In this document: positions 9,085 to 18,209 of the stretch, piece after piece
Layout of the letters: the number at the start of each line of letters is the position of its first letter
How positions within the stretch are numbered: position 1 is the first letter of the stretch
Assembly (NCBI RefSeq): GCF_012911845.1
Contig: NZ_JAAXCU010000053.1
Span: 1-64,000, forward strand
Source: Bacillus sp. RO2
GTDB lineage: Bacteria > Bacillota > Bacilli > Bacillales > Bacillaceae_I
Reading direction: 5' to 3'
DNA length: 64,000 bases
Translations under genes and position numbers: made by a program
The notes under the pieces: model-generated
What the model was told of the DNA's origin: nothing
The model's database searches: none
The model's input: only the letters and a program-made list of their open reading frames with translations

Positions 9085-9777
9085 ATGGAAGTGAAAGTGC
9101 AGCAATCCGAACTATCGAGTGAAATAGGAAGGTTACTCAGGAAACACTTCGGAAAAGGACCCGAGGCTGTTTTTGTAACCATCGCATCACCTTATGTCAT
9201 CATCTATTTACGCCATTTTCTATCTCCTATAGAAAATATGCTACTAGAAGACAATCACACGATGACGGTAGAAGAAATTCGAGATAAAATGATGCGTAAA
9301 TTAAACGAGAAAATAAAAGAAATGATTCATTCCGTCACGGGATTACCGATAAAAGAGTTTTATTATGATTGGGCTTTCGAGAACGGATCTGGCCTTTTAG
9401 TCGGAGTCGAAGGAAAAGCAGAGAAGTTCTTTGAATACAACTATCCAAATCGACGTGAAGTGGAAACCATCATTACCAAAATCAGCGCCGAAGCAGAGAA
9501 ACATCCGGACATTACATATTCCCATATGTTGAACGACCGTACGCTCATTGTTATTCGGGAAGGCATCCTCGTTCAAATAGAGCAACAGCTTATTGAACTA
9601 GGGTTTGAAGAAGCATTGACTCTTGCAAAACGTAAATTGGAAAAAAAGCTACTTTTTCAAGCAAAAACATCCTTCCAACAGCTGTTGCAAAAGGATATCA
9701 CAGAAATATTCGTCAACTGGGATTTTGCCTTAGACAAAAGCATCATCGTGTTCATCTTAGCACCGCAAAAAACATAA
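9085..9777 (+). CDS. MpsC-like protein with two DUF2294 domains
   Basis: A 230-residue soluble protein made of two related halves of about 115 residues, both of the DUF2294 type. The first half has the pattern LRKHFGKGPEAVFVTI ... VEEIRDKM ... FYYDWAFE; the second repeats it as AKTSFQQLLQKD ... FVNWDFALDKS. DUF2294 proteins include MpsC of the Staphylococcus MpsABC cation/bicarbonate system, but mpsA and mpsB are not next to it here, so a transport role is only inferred. It is followed by a strong terminator. Confidence 0.75.
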   Translation: MEVKVQQSELSSEIGRLLRKHFGKGPEAVFVTIASPYVIIYLRHFLSPIENMLLEDNHTMTVEEIRDKMMRKLNEKIKEMIHSVTGLPIKEFYYDWAFENGSGLLVGVEGKAEKFFEYNYPNRREVETIITKISAEAEKHPDITYSHMLNDRTLIVIREGILVQIEQQLIELGFEEALTLAKRKLEKKLLFQAKTSFQQLLQKDITEIFVNWDFALDKSIIVFILAPQKT

Positions 9778-9812
9778 TCGGCAGTAATGATCTAGGCATG
9801 GAACTAGACATA

Positions 9813-9861
9813 AGCCAAAGAGAAGGCAGTACCCACCTGCCCTCTCTTTGGCTTTTTTTGT
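9813..9861 (+). terminator. Terminator after the mpsC-like gene
   Basis: Arms GCCAAAGAGAAGGCAG and CTGCCCTCTCTTTGGC are followed by a run of T. It lies inside the over-long reading frame starting at 9798, which is why the next gene is started at 9915. Confidence 0.88.
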
Positions 9862-9914
9862 TAACAGCTTACCTCTCCGCTTATGGAAAATTGCTTGACC
9901 CCTGGAGGGATGAA

Positions 9915-10319
9915 ATGATGAAAATTAAACACCAATTCACTATCAAAGACGACAAAGATATCATATCAGTAAGAAAGTTTGGACGAGAAATAGCGACCAG
10001 TATGGGCTTTAACTATATTGATCAAGTACGTATCACCACCGCCATCTCAGAACTCGCACGAAATGTGGTTAAGTACGCCGGATCCGGCACCGTATCCATC
10101 GAAGTGATATATAAGTACACCCCCGGATTAAGCGTCATTGTAATAGATAATGGACCCGGAATAACCAGCATCGGCAAAGCCATGGAAGACGGCTACTCCA
10201 CCTCCGCCAGCCTAGGCGCCGGCTTACCTGGAGTAAAAAGAATGATGGATGAATTTTTGATAGATTCCGTGATGGAGCAGGGGACCAGGATTGAAGTGGT
10301 GAAGTGGTTGCGGGGGTGA
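9915..10319 (+). CDS. RsbT-like serine/threonine kinase (anti-sigma regulatory ATPase)
   Basis: A 134-residue GHKL-type ATPase, the usual RsbT length. The N box (ISELARNVVKYA), G1 box (DNGPGI) and G2-like glycine segment (GAGLPGVKRMMDE) are all present and match RsbT/RsbW-type kinases that act on STAS-domain partners. The ATG at 9915 has GGAGG six bases upstream and follows a terminator. No rsbR, rsbS or sigB neighbours are in view, so it may be a stand-alone kinase; the GAF-STAS gene at 30350 is a conceivable but distant partner. Confidence 0.85.
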   Translation: MMKIKHQFTIKDDKDIISVRKFGREIATSMGFNYIDQVRITTAISELARNVVKYAGSGTVSIEVIYKYTPGLSVIVIDNGPGITSIGKAMEDGYSTSASLGAGLPGVKRMMDEFLIDSVMEQGTRIEVVKWLRG

Positions 10320-10457
10320 GGGCTACGGGGACATGTTCCCCGGCCCACAGCACTTCTCCTAACACACAATTTCCACGAGTTAATATGGAAATAAGTGGAA
10401 TTTAGTGAATTTAACTTGATTCACTGAATAATTCCCCTTTGTCTTTGTACCTAGTAC

Positions 10458-10826
10458 TCAAACCCATTCCAAAAACTCCAGCCTGTTTCCAAAAGGATCA
10501 CTTACATAAATTCTATTCGCACCAGGGAGATTCTCGTCCACCTTGTACTCCACTGCCTGTGAGCTCAAATACCTTTTAAATTCTTCTATTTGGTGCACTT
10601 CAAATGCAGGATGTGCTTTCTTGGCAGGAACAAAAAGCTCCTCCACCCCTAAATGAAGATGAACAGCCCCTCTAGAAAACCACACCCCACCTCTATCTCT
10701 AAGCGGCTCTGGCTTTTCCACTTCTTCCAAGCCTAAAATATCATCATAAAATTTACGTGCTTCATCCTCCATCCCCTTCGGCATGGCGAGCTGGACATGA
10801 TCGATTTTGTTGATAACAAATGACAA
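10458..10826 (-). CDS. VOC-superfamily protein (glyoxalase/dioxygenase fold)
   Basis: A 122-residue single VOC module. It has the starting strand INKIDHVQLAMP with a metal-ligand His, the central AVHLHLGVEE strand, and the ending YVSDPFGNRLEFLEW with the typical DPxGN and terminal Glu. The start is TTG with GGAGGGG five bases upstream. It is a single gene with no informative neighbour, so the substrate cannot be predicted; lactoylglutathione lyase and thiol-transferase resistance proteins share this fold. Confidence 0.85.
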   Translation of the reverse strand: MSFVINKIDHVQLAMPKGMEDEARKFYDDILGLEEVEKPEPLRDRGGVWFSRGAVHLHLGVEELFVPAKKAHPAFEVHQIEEFKRYLSSQAVEYKVDENLPGANRIYVSDPFGNRLEFLEWV

Positions 10827-10917
10827 GATAACCCCTCCTTTTGTTTATAATTTCATCTTATCCAAAGGTGGTGATAATAGAAATAACTGTTATTTTATGA
10901 ATGCCTATAAGCTTTTC

Positions 10918-11211
10918 TTATTCTTCTTTTTCACCATCCGCTAATTTTATGTACCGTGCAGATAAATAGTATGTGCCTAGCGAAGTCAGTACTCCTGCCC
11001 CAAAAAGGATACTCCCTATAATGACGAAATTGTTGGTTTGAGTGTCAACGATTCTTTCATAATTACTTGTATCAGCCATGCCACCAACGCCATCCAACCA
11101 CGAATCCCCTATCGCCGTACCAAAGGTAACGCTTAGAAACATTAACACCAAACCACCTATTATTAGTGCTGCGTTAAGAATCTTTAGTTCTTTAATATGC
11201 TCATGTGTCAT
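10918..11211 (-). CDS. Small membrane protein, unknown function
   Basis: A 97-residue protein with two hydrophobic segments (about 10-32 and 56-82) joined by a polar loop with SWLDGVGGMADTSNYER, and an acidic C-terminus. The ATG at 11211 is chosen because AGGAGG lies seven bases upstream; the frame also opens at 11247 without such a site. I do not recognise the family. Confidence 0.65.
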   Translation of the reverse strand: MTHEHIKELKILNAALIIGGLVLMFLSVTFGTAIGDSWLDGVGGMADTSNYERIVDTQTNNFVIIGSILFGAGVLTSLGTYYLSARYIKLADGEKEE

Positions 11212-11289
11212 ATATACTCCTCCTATCATTAATAAGCTTTTATCCATATAGACTTACGCACTAACTAAGAAAAAGTTTCCAAAAATAAA

Positions 11290-11328
11290 AGGTGATGCCA
11301 CATGCGCATCACCTTTTGATCTTATTTT
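11290..11328 (-). terminator. Terminator after the ABC permease gene
   Basis: Minus-strand arms AAAAGGTGATGC and GCATCACCTTTT with a T-rich tail, 20 bases beyond the permease stop. Confidence 0.8.
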
Positions 11329-11347
11329 CGTTATCCTATTTAATTTC

Positions 11348-13930
11348 TCATATATTCTCTTGTTTCAAACCATCAATAATGTTTTCTTTTCTAATTTTAG
11401 AGATGGAATATAGCATCGCAGAGCTGACGATTACGAAAATGGCAGCAATCACAAACAGGATATCCAGCCACGGCAGGCTAAAACCATATTCAAAGGTTAC
11501 ATTTACGGAGCGATGCAATAAATACATAACACCTATACTGATCGGTAAACCAATCAATAGGGAATTGACTCCATAAAAGATGCTTTCGTAATTAATCATT
11601 TTGTTAAAGCCTTTCGGGGTCATTCCGACAGACTTTAGCATCGCAAATTCCCTTTTTCGCAAAGAGATTCCGGTAGAAATGGTATTAAAGATATTGGCGA
11701 TGGAGATCAAGGAAATCAAGGCGATGAATCCATAGGTGAATACCGATAGGAACATGATCATTTGTTGATCACGCTCTCTACTTTGTACGGCGTTATAGAT
11801 ATACATCGACGAAGGGACGACTTCCTCCAACGTTTCTTGCATCTCCATCGGATCACTGCTATTCAAATACAGATAGGATTGGACTTGATTAGCCGCACCC
11901 TTTTTAACGATACTATCGAACGTTTCCATGGGGACAATGACATCTAAACCGCCAAGACTTGCAGTTTTGACTCCCATTAAGAGTTCGTCTGTGAGTGCAC
12001 CGATTTCCAAATTCGAAAGAGTAGTGTTTTCGTTTGTATCATAGTCGGTAAATAGTAGCTCTAGTTTATCACCTGGCTTTGCTTGGATCGATTCTGTTTC
12101 AACAAACTTAGACGCTTCGTAATCCTGATAAGCGATCGTATGGATAATGATAGCCTTCGGATTATTAGGGTCCTGATAATCTGCAGGATCTGTTCCAACC
12201 CTCTCTGCATACTTTTGAAAACTACTTTCACTAATGCCATATAAATTGATGTAATATGGGTATTTTTCGTCTTGTAGTGCCCAATGCTCCTTTTCTATAC
12301 GTTCTGCTAATAATGGAGGAAACTTCTCTTCATCTATTAAGGACGTCAGCTGGACGGACTTATGGAGATTATGTTCCGTAACACCTTCTAAGTCTACCAA
12401 CGACTCCAAACCGGTAATCTCTCCGCTACTATCTGAAACTAAAATATCAAAGTCGATGTTTTCCTGTGACATTTCCACCGATCTGCTCAAATTCTCTGTA
12501 AAGAACGATACGGATAAAAAGAGAACGATGCTGATAACGAGTGAAAACAATGTGGCATAATACCTTTTTTTATTCCTTTTTACATTTTTCAGTCCTATTT
12601 CCGCTTCCAAGCCGAATATTTTTCTGACCAGCTTGGATGTCTTGACCGCTTTGCCCGTTAACTTTATATCCTGTGTCTGACGGATTGCATCAATGGCCGA
12701 AACTTTGGATGCTTTACGGGCAGGCAGGTAAGTGGAAATGAAAATGGTGGTACTTGAAATCAAGCACGCAACCAGAACAGAAGCCGGCGTGACAACTACT
12801 TCAAGCTTTACACTTGTTCCCAATGCACCAGCTATATAGGTGTTGATGAACATAAAAGTAATTGCTATCCCACCAATCCCGGCTAAGACACCGATGGGAA
12901 TACTGATTAACCCAATGACGGCCCCTTCAAAGAAGACCGAATTACGCTTTTGTTTCTTGGTTGCCCCAACACTTGAAAGCATACCCAAATGCCTTGCCCG
13001 TTCTGATACGCTAATTGCAAAAGCATTATATATCAGAGATACCGAGCCAATTACAATGACAGCAATAATGATACCTGCCAAAGAATACATGGTCGTATGG
13101 AGATTATCGTTATCTGAGATTCCATAATATCGGAGGAGTTCTTCATTGAAGCCTACCCCGCCTATATCATTTTGTTGTGCTAATTGTTGTGCTTGTTTAA
13201 AGATGGATCGGGTTAAATCCTTTACCACCACAACGGCATCAACATGTACCGCTTGATTCAGATTTTCCTGATCAATATAATTGATCACCGTATATCCGGG
13301 TGCCCAGGGGTCCTCCCAAGAAGGCCTTTCAATTGTTCCTACAACAGTGAAAGTTTCTGATGAGTGGAATTCTAAGTTTTCAAGATATCCCTCTTCATCC
13401 CTTTGAACCGTATCGTTCTGAAGCAAAGCATCCGGCTCACCTTCCAGTATTCTATTGCCAATTTCAACGTTCATTTCAGCGCCTATTTCATAGTTAATCC
13501 CTGTGTCTTTCGCAATATGATCAGACACGACTACTTCATTTGCCGCTTCAGGCAGGCGTCCACTCTTTAATTTTATTGGAAATTGTTCCAAACCTTCTTG
13601 ATTGTATCCTTTAAAAAAGAGATAAGGCTTATTCCTTACCTCATCCCCTTCCAACATTGCATACCCCATATCGCTGGAAAGAATCAATTTTTCCGTATTC
13701 TCATCTTCTTTGATAGCTTTTATTTGATCACTGGTGACGTTTTTATACTGAACATGCCACTCTCCGTTATCTGCGATGGTTTGCCTTTTCAATAGATCTA
13801 GAAAAGAGACCCCTAGCGTCGAAACAGCCATCACCATCGCAACAGAAATGATGACGCCAATAATGGTCACCAACGTCCTTCTCTTATTTTTCTTCAGATG
13901 CCTAATTGTCAGCTTATTGATGATGTTCAT
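11348..13930 (-). CDS. ABC transporter permease, FtsX/MacB type, two FtsX domains
   Basis: An 860-residue membrane protein. It has an N-terminal transmembrane anchor, a large extracytoplasmic MacB-like domain, an FtsX block of three helices near residues 280-410, a fourth central helix (SLVISIVLFLSVSFF), a second extracytoplasmic domain and a C-terminal FtsX block. This layout is typical of peptide-sensing or mechanotransmission ABC systems. It overlaps the upstream ATPase gene by four bases (ATGA). Together with the kinase and regulator just upstream it forms a Bce-like set by organisation, though it is larger than BceB. Export or detection of an antimicrobial peptide or envelope stress is inferred. 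Confidence 0.85.
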   Translation of the reverse strand: MNIINKLTIRHLKKNKRRTLVTIIGVIISVAMVMAVSTLGVSFLDLLKRQTIADNGEWHVQYKNVTSDQIKAIKEDENTEKLILSSDMGYAMLEGDEVRNKPYLFFKGYNQEGLEQFPIKLKSGRLPEAANEVVVSDHIAKDTGINYEIGAEMNVEIGNRILEGEPDALLQNDTVQRDEEGYLENLEFHSSETFTVVGTIERPSWEDPWAPGYTVINYIDQENLNQAVHVDAVVVVKDLTRSIFKQAQQLAQQNDIGGVGFNEELLRYYGISDNDNLHTTMYSLAGIIIAVIVIGSVSLIYNAFAISVSERARHLGMLSSVGATKKQKRNSVFFEGAVIGLISIPIGVLAGIGGIAITFMFINTYIAGALGTSVKLEVVVTPASVLVACLISSTTIFISTYLPARKASKVSAIDAIRQTQDIKLTGKAVKTSKLVRKIFGLEAEIGLKNVKRNKKRYYATLFSLVISIVLFLSVSFFTENLSRSVEMSQENIDFDILVSDSSGEITGLESLVDLEGVTEHNLHKSVQLTSLIDEEKFPPLLAERIEKEHWALQDEKYPYYINLYGISESSFQKYAERVGTDPADYQDPNNPKAIIIHTIAYQDYEASKFVETESIQAKPGDKLELLFTDYDTNENTTLSNLEIGALTDELLMGVKTASLGGLDVIVPMETFDSIVKKGAANQVQSYLYLNSSDPMEMQETLEEVVPSSMYIYNAVQSRERDQQMIMFLSVFTYGFIALISLISIANIFNTISTGISLRKREFAMLKSVGMTPKGFNKMINYESIFYGVNSLLIGLPISIGVMYLLHRSVNVTFEYGFSLPWLDILFVIAAIFVIVSSAMLYSISKIRKENIIDGLKQENI

Positions 13931-14610
13931 GGACGGATCACCTCGTCCTTGGCAACTTTCCCATCATTGATTTCGATGACACGATCAGCCTGCAGGGCAA
14001 TCCTTTCATCGTGGGTAATGACGATAAGGGTCTGATTATAGGTTTTATTAAACATTTTCAAAAGCTCCATAATCTCGCCGCTATTTTTGCTATCCAAGTT
14101 ACCCGTCGGCTCATCCGCCAAAATGATCGCCGGATTGCTGATAAGCGCCCTTCCGATAGATACACGCTGCTGCTGTCCGCCGGAAAGTTGATTGGGTAAG
14201 TGATTCAGACGATGGTCCAATCCAAGGATGGATGCAATATTACTGAATTGTTTCTGGTCTACTTTGTGTTCATCCAATAGTAATGGGAGTGTCATGTTCT
14301 CTTCTACAGTCAAAATCGGGATTAGATTATAAAACTGATAGATCAATCCGATTTGCCTGCGTCTGAATATCGCCAGCTGTGTTTCATTCAATTGGTAGAT
14401 ATCCGTATTATCTACAAGCACCTTGCCGCTTGACGGTCTGTCCACACCACCCAGTAAGTGAAGCAACGTAGATTTACCAGATCCGGATGGACCGATGATC
14501 GCCACAAATTCTCCCTTTTTCACCGAAAATGATACATCATCCAATGCCTTGACCGCCGTATCTCCCTTTCCATATACCTTAGACAGATTTTCTATTTGTA
14601 AAATGCTCAT
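13927..14610 (-). CDS. ABC transporter ATP-binding protein (MacB/LolD type)
   Basis: A 227-residue ATPase with Walker A GPSGSGKST, Q loop IYQFYN, signature [14 protein letters not shown], Walker [13 protein letters not shown] and H-loop THD. The start at 14610 (MSILQI) has GGAGG eight bases upstream. It drives the FtsX-type permease encoded next by ATP hydrolysis at the inner face of the membrane. Confidence 0.93.
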   Translation of the reverse strand: MSILQIENLSKVYGKGDTAVKALDDVSFSVKKGEFVAIIGPSGSGKSTLLHLLGGVDRPSSGKVLVDNTDIYQLNETQLAIFRRRQIGLIYQFYNLIPILTVEENMTLPLLLDEHKVDQKQFSNIASILGLDHRLNHLPNQLSGGQQQRVSIGRALISNPAIILADEPTGNLDSKNSGEIMELLKMFNKTYNQTLIVITHDERIALQADRVIEINDGKVAKDEVIRP

Positions 14611-14744
14611 CGCATTCGCCTCCATATGTTAAATGTATCTTTAATATATCTGCCTAAGATGACTATAAGGTGACTTCCAAAGTGACAGTTTAGTCACTTA
14701 AGGGGACAGATTCATGTCCCACAGGACGAACCTATCCCCTTATA

Positions 14745-15752
14745 TCAGGTGCGAACCTTGTTATAAAACTTAATATGAAACTCGGTCCCCTTGCCTTGTT
14801 CGCTTCTGACCTCAATATCCCCCTGCTGACTTGTGATGATACTGTATGCCATGGCAAGCCCAATTCCCACGCTATCTTCTCCTGCATTTTTTCCTTTATA
14901 AAAACGCCTGAAGATATAGGGGAGATCTTCCTTTGGGATTCCATGCCCATTATCTTTTACCTTAATCTCTGTATAGAGGGGGTTTTCTGAAAACGAAATG
15001 GTTACCTCGCCACCTACTGAAGTATGTTCCACACAGTTTTTTAAAATATTGATTAACGCTTCAGCCGTCCAGTGATTATCTCCTGTAAACGTAACAGACT
15101 CGTCCCCTTGCACCAATAAAGTCTGCTCTTTGATATCCATTGGAATCAACACAGACTGCACAGCCCTTTCAATAAGCGTGCGTACGGAAACTTTGTCTTT
15201 TTTAAAGATAACAGTGCCCGCATCAATTTTGGATAATTTTAAAAGGGAGGACACAAGCCACTCGATTCTTTCCAATTGCACACGGATGTTCTGTGTGAAT
15301 TCCGCACGCTTTGATTCATCCAGCTTATTATCGCTGAGCAAATCGGCCATGACCATCATGGAGGTAAGCGGTGTTTTCAATTGATGCGAAATATCGGAAA
15401 TTGCATTTGTTAATTTAACTTTATCCTCTTCCAAAAAGGTGCGCTGCTCAGAAAGCATAAGGGTAACTTTATAAATATCGCTTTTTAAAATACTCAATTC
15501 TCCCTCATGATTGTCACGGACATCCAATTCATAATCACCATTACTGATCTGGCGTAAGTACCTTGAGAGTTTTTGGATTTCACGGTACCTCCACCGGGTG
15601 AAAATCAAACTGCAAGTAATGAGCAACATGGTGGTTGTAAGAATAAGTATTGCTGCAGATATGGACAGGAAGAATACGGCTGCCACGCTGACTACAGCGC
15701 CGATTAAGATCATGGTGATTATGTATAATTGGATTTCTCTGTTTCTCCACAT
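14745..15752 (-). CDS. Sensor histidine kinase of a two-component/ABC set
   Basis: A 335-residue kinase with two close N-terminal transmembrane helices and almost no external loop (an intramembrane-sensing layout). It continues with a HAMP-like linker (RYLRQISNGDY), a HisKA H box (ISDISHQLKTPLTS), N box (NILKNCVEHTS), G1 (DNGHGI) and G2 (GIGLAMAY). The lack of a sensor domain suggests that the ABC permease reports the signal, as in Bce-type modules. One base separates the regulator stop from this ATG. Confidence 0.9.
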   Translation of the reverse strand: MWRNREIQLYIITMILIGAVVSVAAVFFLSISAAILILTTTMLLITCSLIFTRWRYREIQKLSRYLRQISNGDYELDVRDNHEGELSILKSDIYKVTLMLSEQRTFLEEDKVKLTNAISDISHQLKTPLTSMMVMADLLSDNKLDESKRAEFTQNIRVQLERIEWLVSSLLKLSKIDAGTVIFKKDKVSVRTLIERAVQSVLIPMDIKEQTLLVQGDESVTFTGDNHWTAEALINILKNCVEHTSVGGEVTISFSENPLYTEIKVKDNGHGIPKEDLPYIFRRFYKGKNAGEDSVGIGLAMAYSIITSQQGDIEVRSEQGKGTEFHIKFYNKVRT

Positions 15753-15753
15753 C

Positions 15754-16440
15754 TCACTGACCTGCCTTATAGCCCATGCCGCGCACGGTACGGATGATCA
15801 CAGGGCTTTGAGGGTTGTCCTCCAGCTTTTCCCGCAATCGCTTAATATACACCGTGAGCGTATTGTCATTGACAAAGTCACCTGCCACATCCCAAATACG
15901 GTCAAGCAGCTGAGCTCTGGTCAACACCTGCCCGATATGGTTGGCGAAAATCATCAACAGCCGGTATTCCAATGCGGTAAGAAAAACCTCTTCCCCGTTT
16001 TTGAATACTTTTCCTTCCAACGTATTAATGCGGATATTCTCGATCTCTATGTAGCTTTTGACCTGCTCAGGCTGCTTATGGTAACGTCGTAAGACCGACT
16101 TAATGCGGGAAAGCAGCTCACGGACTCGGAACGGCTTCGTAATATAATCGTCCGCTCCCATATCAAGCCCCATCACCACATTCACCTCATCATCAAAGGC
16201 AGTAAGAAAAATCACCGGTTTATCCTCACGTTTCTTCACCTGTTCGCAAAGGTCATACCCGCTTCCATCAGGCAAGGACAAATCAAATAAACATAGATCT
16301 ATCTCTTCAAGTCTACTAGCGATCGCAGCCTCTGCCGATTTGATATCATGACAAAGAATGGTCTCATATCCTTCCTGTCTAAGTGAATACTCCAAACCTG
16401 CAGCAATCGTCCTATCGTCCTCTACCAATAACACTCTCAT
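15754..16440 (-). CDS. OmpR-family response regulator
   Basis: A 228-residue DNA-binding regulator. The receiver domain has the acidic pair EDD (residues 7-9), the phosphoacceptor Asp in LFDLSLPDGSG and Lys in TKPF. The C-terminal winged helix ends TVRGMGYKAGQ. It is the first gene of the regulator-kinase-ATPase-permease unit. A copy of the 105-bp repeat (16630-16733) lies about 190 bp upstream. Confidence 0.92.
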   Translation of the reverse strand: MRVLLVEDDRTIAAGLEYSLRQEGYETILCHDIKSAEAAIASRLEEIDLCLFDLSLPDGSGYDLCEQVKKREDKPVIFLTAFDDEVNVVMGLDMGADDYITKPFRVRELLSRIKSVLRRYHKQPEQVKSYIEIENIRINTLEGKVFKNGEEVFLTALEYRLLMIFANHIGQVLTRAQLLDRIWDVAGDFVNDNTLTVYIKRLREKLEDNPQSPVIIRTVRGMGYKAGQ

Positions 16441-16629
16441 CTTTCAACACCCTAACCAAAAGCCTTTTCTTTTATCATATTTTATCTCTTCCTTCGCGTC
16501 AAAAACGGCTTTTACACAAGTTCTAAAATTATCCCTGGGATGGCGAGCGGATACAATTTTAAAGGTGATGCGTATTTGCACCACCTTAATTTACTTATCC
16601 CTATCTACCCCATAAAACATTTTTCTACT

Positions 16630-16733
16630 ATACTATGCAAAAATAGTCTATATTACTCGATACAATTTCAAGGCCGCCATCACAGCAAAAAAAATCCGCT
16701 TAATCGAACGTTTGTTTAAAATTTGCTATTCAG
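16630..16733 (-). repeat. Dispersed 105-bp repeat, copy A
   Basis: One of three related intergenic copies (others at 18011-18118 and 24293-24397), all in the same orientation. Conserved blocks on the plus strand are AAAATAGTC, the ACGTTTGTTTAAAA block and CTATTCA. It lies between the lipoprotein gene and the response regulator. Confidence 0.75.
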
Positions 16734-16740
16734 TTAAGCA

Positions 16741-17265
16741 CTACTCTACTTCCTCTATCTCCACCTCTAAGCTATACTCTTCCGCCAATTCCGTAAACAA
16801 GGTCTCGTGTTCATCGTATATTTCACCATATTCCTCGTAGAGAAGGTCTCCTTTTTCCAACAAACTTTCGTCCCCGTTATAAAATCCTTCTGCATAAATC
16901 GAGTAGGTTTCTAACAGTTTTTTATGCGCCTCCATCAACTTATCGTGTGATGGTTGCAACTCCTCCATTGTAATGACAATGGCCTCTGTATCCTCTACCA
17001 CTTTTTCAAGAGCAGGAATAGTCGTCTCGACTAAATATGTATATGCACTCTCTAGGTCCTCTTCCATAAACACAAATTCATCAGCCGCAATTTCTTCATT
17101 CACAGCAGCTTCAATGACTGGATTGCTATCCTCAATATAGGCAATTAGTTCGTCCTGGGCATCAACCTGCTCTGTTATCGTATCTACGATTTCACTACAA
17201 GCAGTCAGCACACTACCTATTGCCATTATACTAACCACTAATAGTGCTCTTCTTAATATTTTCAT
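16741..17265 (-). CDS. Predicted lipoprotein, helical, unknown function
   Basis: A 174-residue secreted lipoprotein. It has a signal peptide with lipobox LTAC (Cys near residue 23), followed by a strongly acidic, almost fully helical body that is likely a coiled coil. The start at 17265 (MKILRR) is preferred since AAGGAGG is nine bases upstream. It resembles YkyA-type cell-wall-binding lipoproteins in style only; I cannot assign a family. Confidence 0.7.
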   Translation of the reverse strand: MKILRRALLVVSIMAIGSVLTACSEIVDTITEQVDAQDELIAYIEDSNPVIEAAVNEEIAADEFVFMEEDLESAYTYLVETTIPALEKVVEDTEAIVITMEELQPSHDKLMEAHKKLLETYSIYAEGFYNGDESLLEKGDLLYEEYGEIYDEHETLFTELAEEYSLEVEIEEVE

Positions 17266-17429
17266 ATATTCCATCTCCTTCCTTGGTTATTTTAGCAGGG
17301 AATCAGAAGTAGATATAGACTGATTTCCACTATTTTGAATTGGAAATAAAAGGGGACAGGATAAAAACCTTACCACCTCCGCTTTCACCGTAGTGACGTC
17401 TTCATAATCCCCTAAGCGTGCCTCTCCTT

Positions 17430-17981
17430 CTACAACTCTACAAAACCAAAAACTTCTCTAACTTCCTTCTCTAATTCACCGATCAACTTAAAACCATCTT
17501 TCCTTGGAGCAAACGCCTTTACAATGTTTGCATAGTACCAGTGCTGCTTCTGTTTCCCTCTATTAAACCGTCCCCAAATCAAATCCCCATGCTCTTCAAG
17601 GTCCGTTCGAATGGAGCGTAAATTGTGCAGCTTATCCGCAACGATGACTTGCAATTCTTCCATGGATGCATCTTTTAACCCATCAATGGTGTGCTGTTTT
17701 CTTTCTTCCCATGAAAGACTTTTGTCATTTTCAGAAGCAGCCACCACTAAATCTGCTACACGGCCACCAAACTCTTTCACCAGGCTATCATAAGTTGCTT
17801 CCGTATCTTCCAGTGTGTCGTGTAAAATACCTGCAGCCACCACTTCTTCAGAACAACCTGCGTCTTGCAACATCATCCCAACAGCAAACGGATGCGTGAT
17901 ATAGGGTATCTCCGTCCCTTTTCTTGTCTGATTCTTATGTGCCGAAGCAGCGAAGATAATAGCTTTCTCTATTACATTCAT
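17430..17981 (-). CDS. HD-domain phosphohydrolase, MESH1/SpoT-like
   Basis: A 183-residue HD-superfamily hydrolase. Motifs match the small (p)ppGpp hydrolase type: His in ASAHKNQTRKG, the HD pair in GILHDTLEDTEA, and Asp in VADKLHNL. Hydrolysis of (p)ppGpp or a related nucleotide is likely but not proven by sequence alone. No synthetase domain is present. Strong GGGGAG site before the ATG. A copy of the 105-bp repeat begins 30 bp upstream. Confidence 0.82.
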   Translation of the reverse strand: MNVIEKAIIFAASAHKNQTRKGTEIPYITHPFAVGMMLQDAGCSEEVVAAGILHDTLEDTEATYDSLVKEFGGRVADLVVAASENDKSLSWEERKQHTIDGLKDASMEELQVIVADKLHNLRSIRTDLEEHGDLIWGRFNRGKQKQHWYYANIVKAFAPRKDGFKLIGELEKEVREVFGFVEL

Positions 17982-18010
17982 ATTTTACGCTCCCCTTTAG
18001 TTGTTATTTG

Positions 18011-18118
18011 AATATACCTTTCGAAAATAGTCGATATTTCACGAACCATTTTTAAGCCCTTTCTTACAATAAAAAAATTCCATTTAATCATACGTTTGTT
18101 TAAAAATTACTATTCAAT
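18011..18118 (-). repeat. Dispersed 105-bp repeat, copy B
   Basis: Same family and orientation as the copies at 16630 and 24293, sharing AAAATAGTCGATAT and ACGTTTGTTTAAAAATTAC. It lies directly upstream of the HD hydrolase gene. Confidence 0.75.
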
Positions 18119-18162
18119 CTAAATCCAGATTAAACGTCTTCTCTCCTAAGTTTATACTGATT

Positions 18163-18204
18163 AAATCAAAAAAAACACATGAAATCCAAAAGATTCCATG
18201 TGTC
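18163..18204 (-). terminator. Terminator after the large surface protein gene
   Basis: Minus-strand arms GACACATGGAATC and GATTTCATGTGT followed by a run of eight T residues. Confidence 0.85.
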
Positions 18205-18209
18205 TCACC

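Noticed and set aside
9798-9914. N-terminal extension of the RsbT-like protein
   Set aside because: This stretch contains the strong terminator of the upstream gene; the start at 9915 has an ideal ribosome binding site and gives the usual family length.
14694-14742. GGGGACAG palindrome after the sensor kinase gene as a terminator
   Set aside because: The stem is imperfect and lacks a T run; the downstream ATPase gene is probably co-expressed, so it is more likely a repeat fragment.
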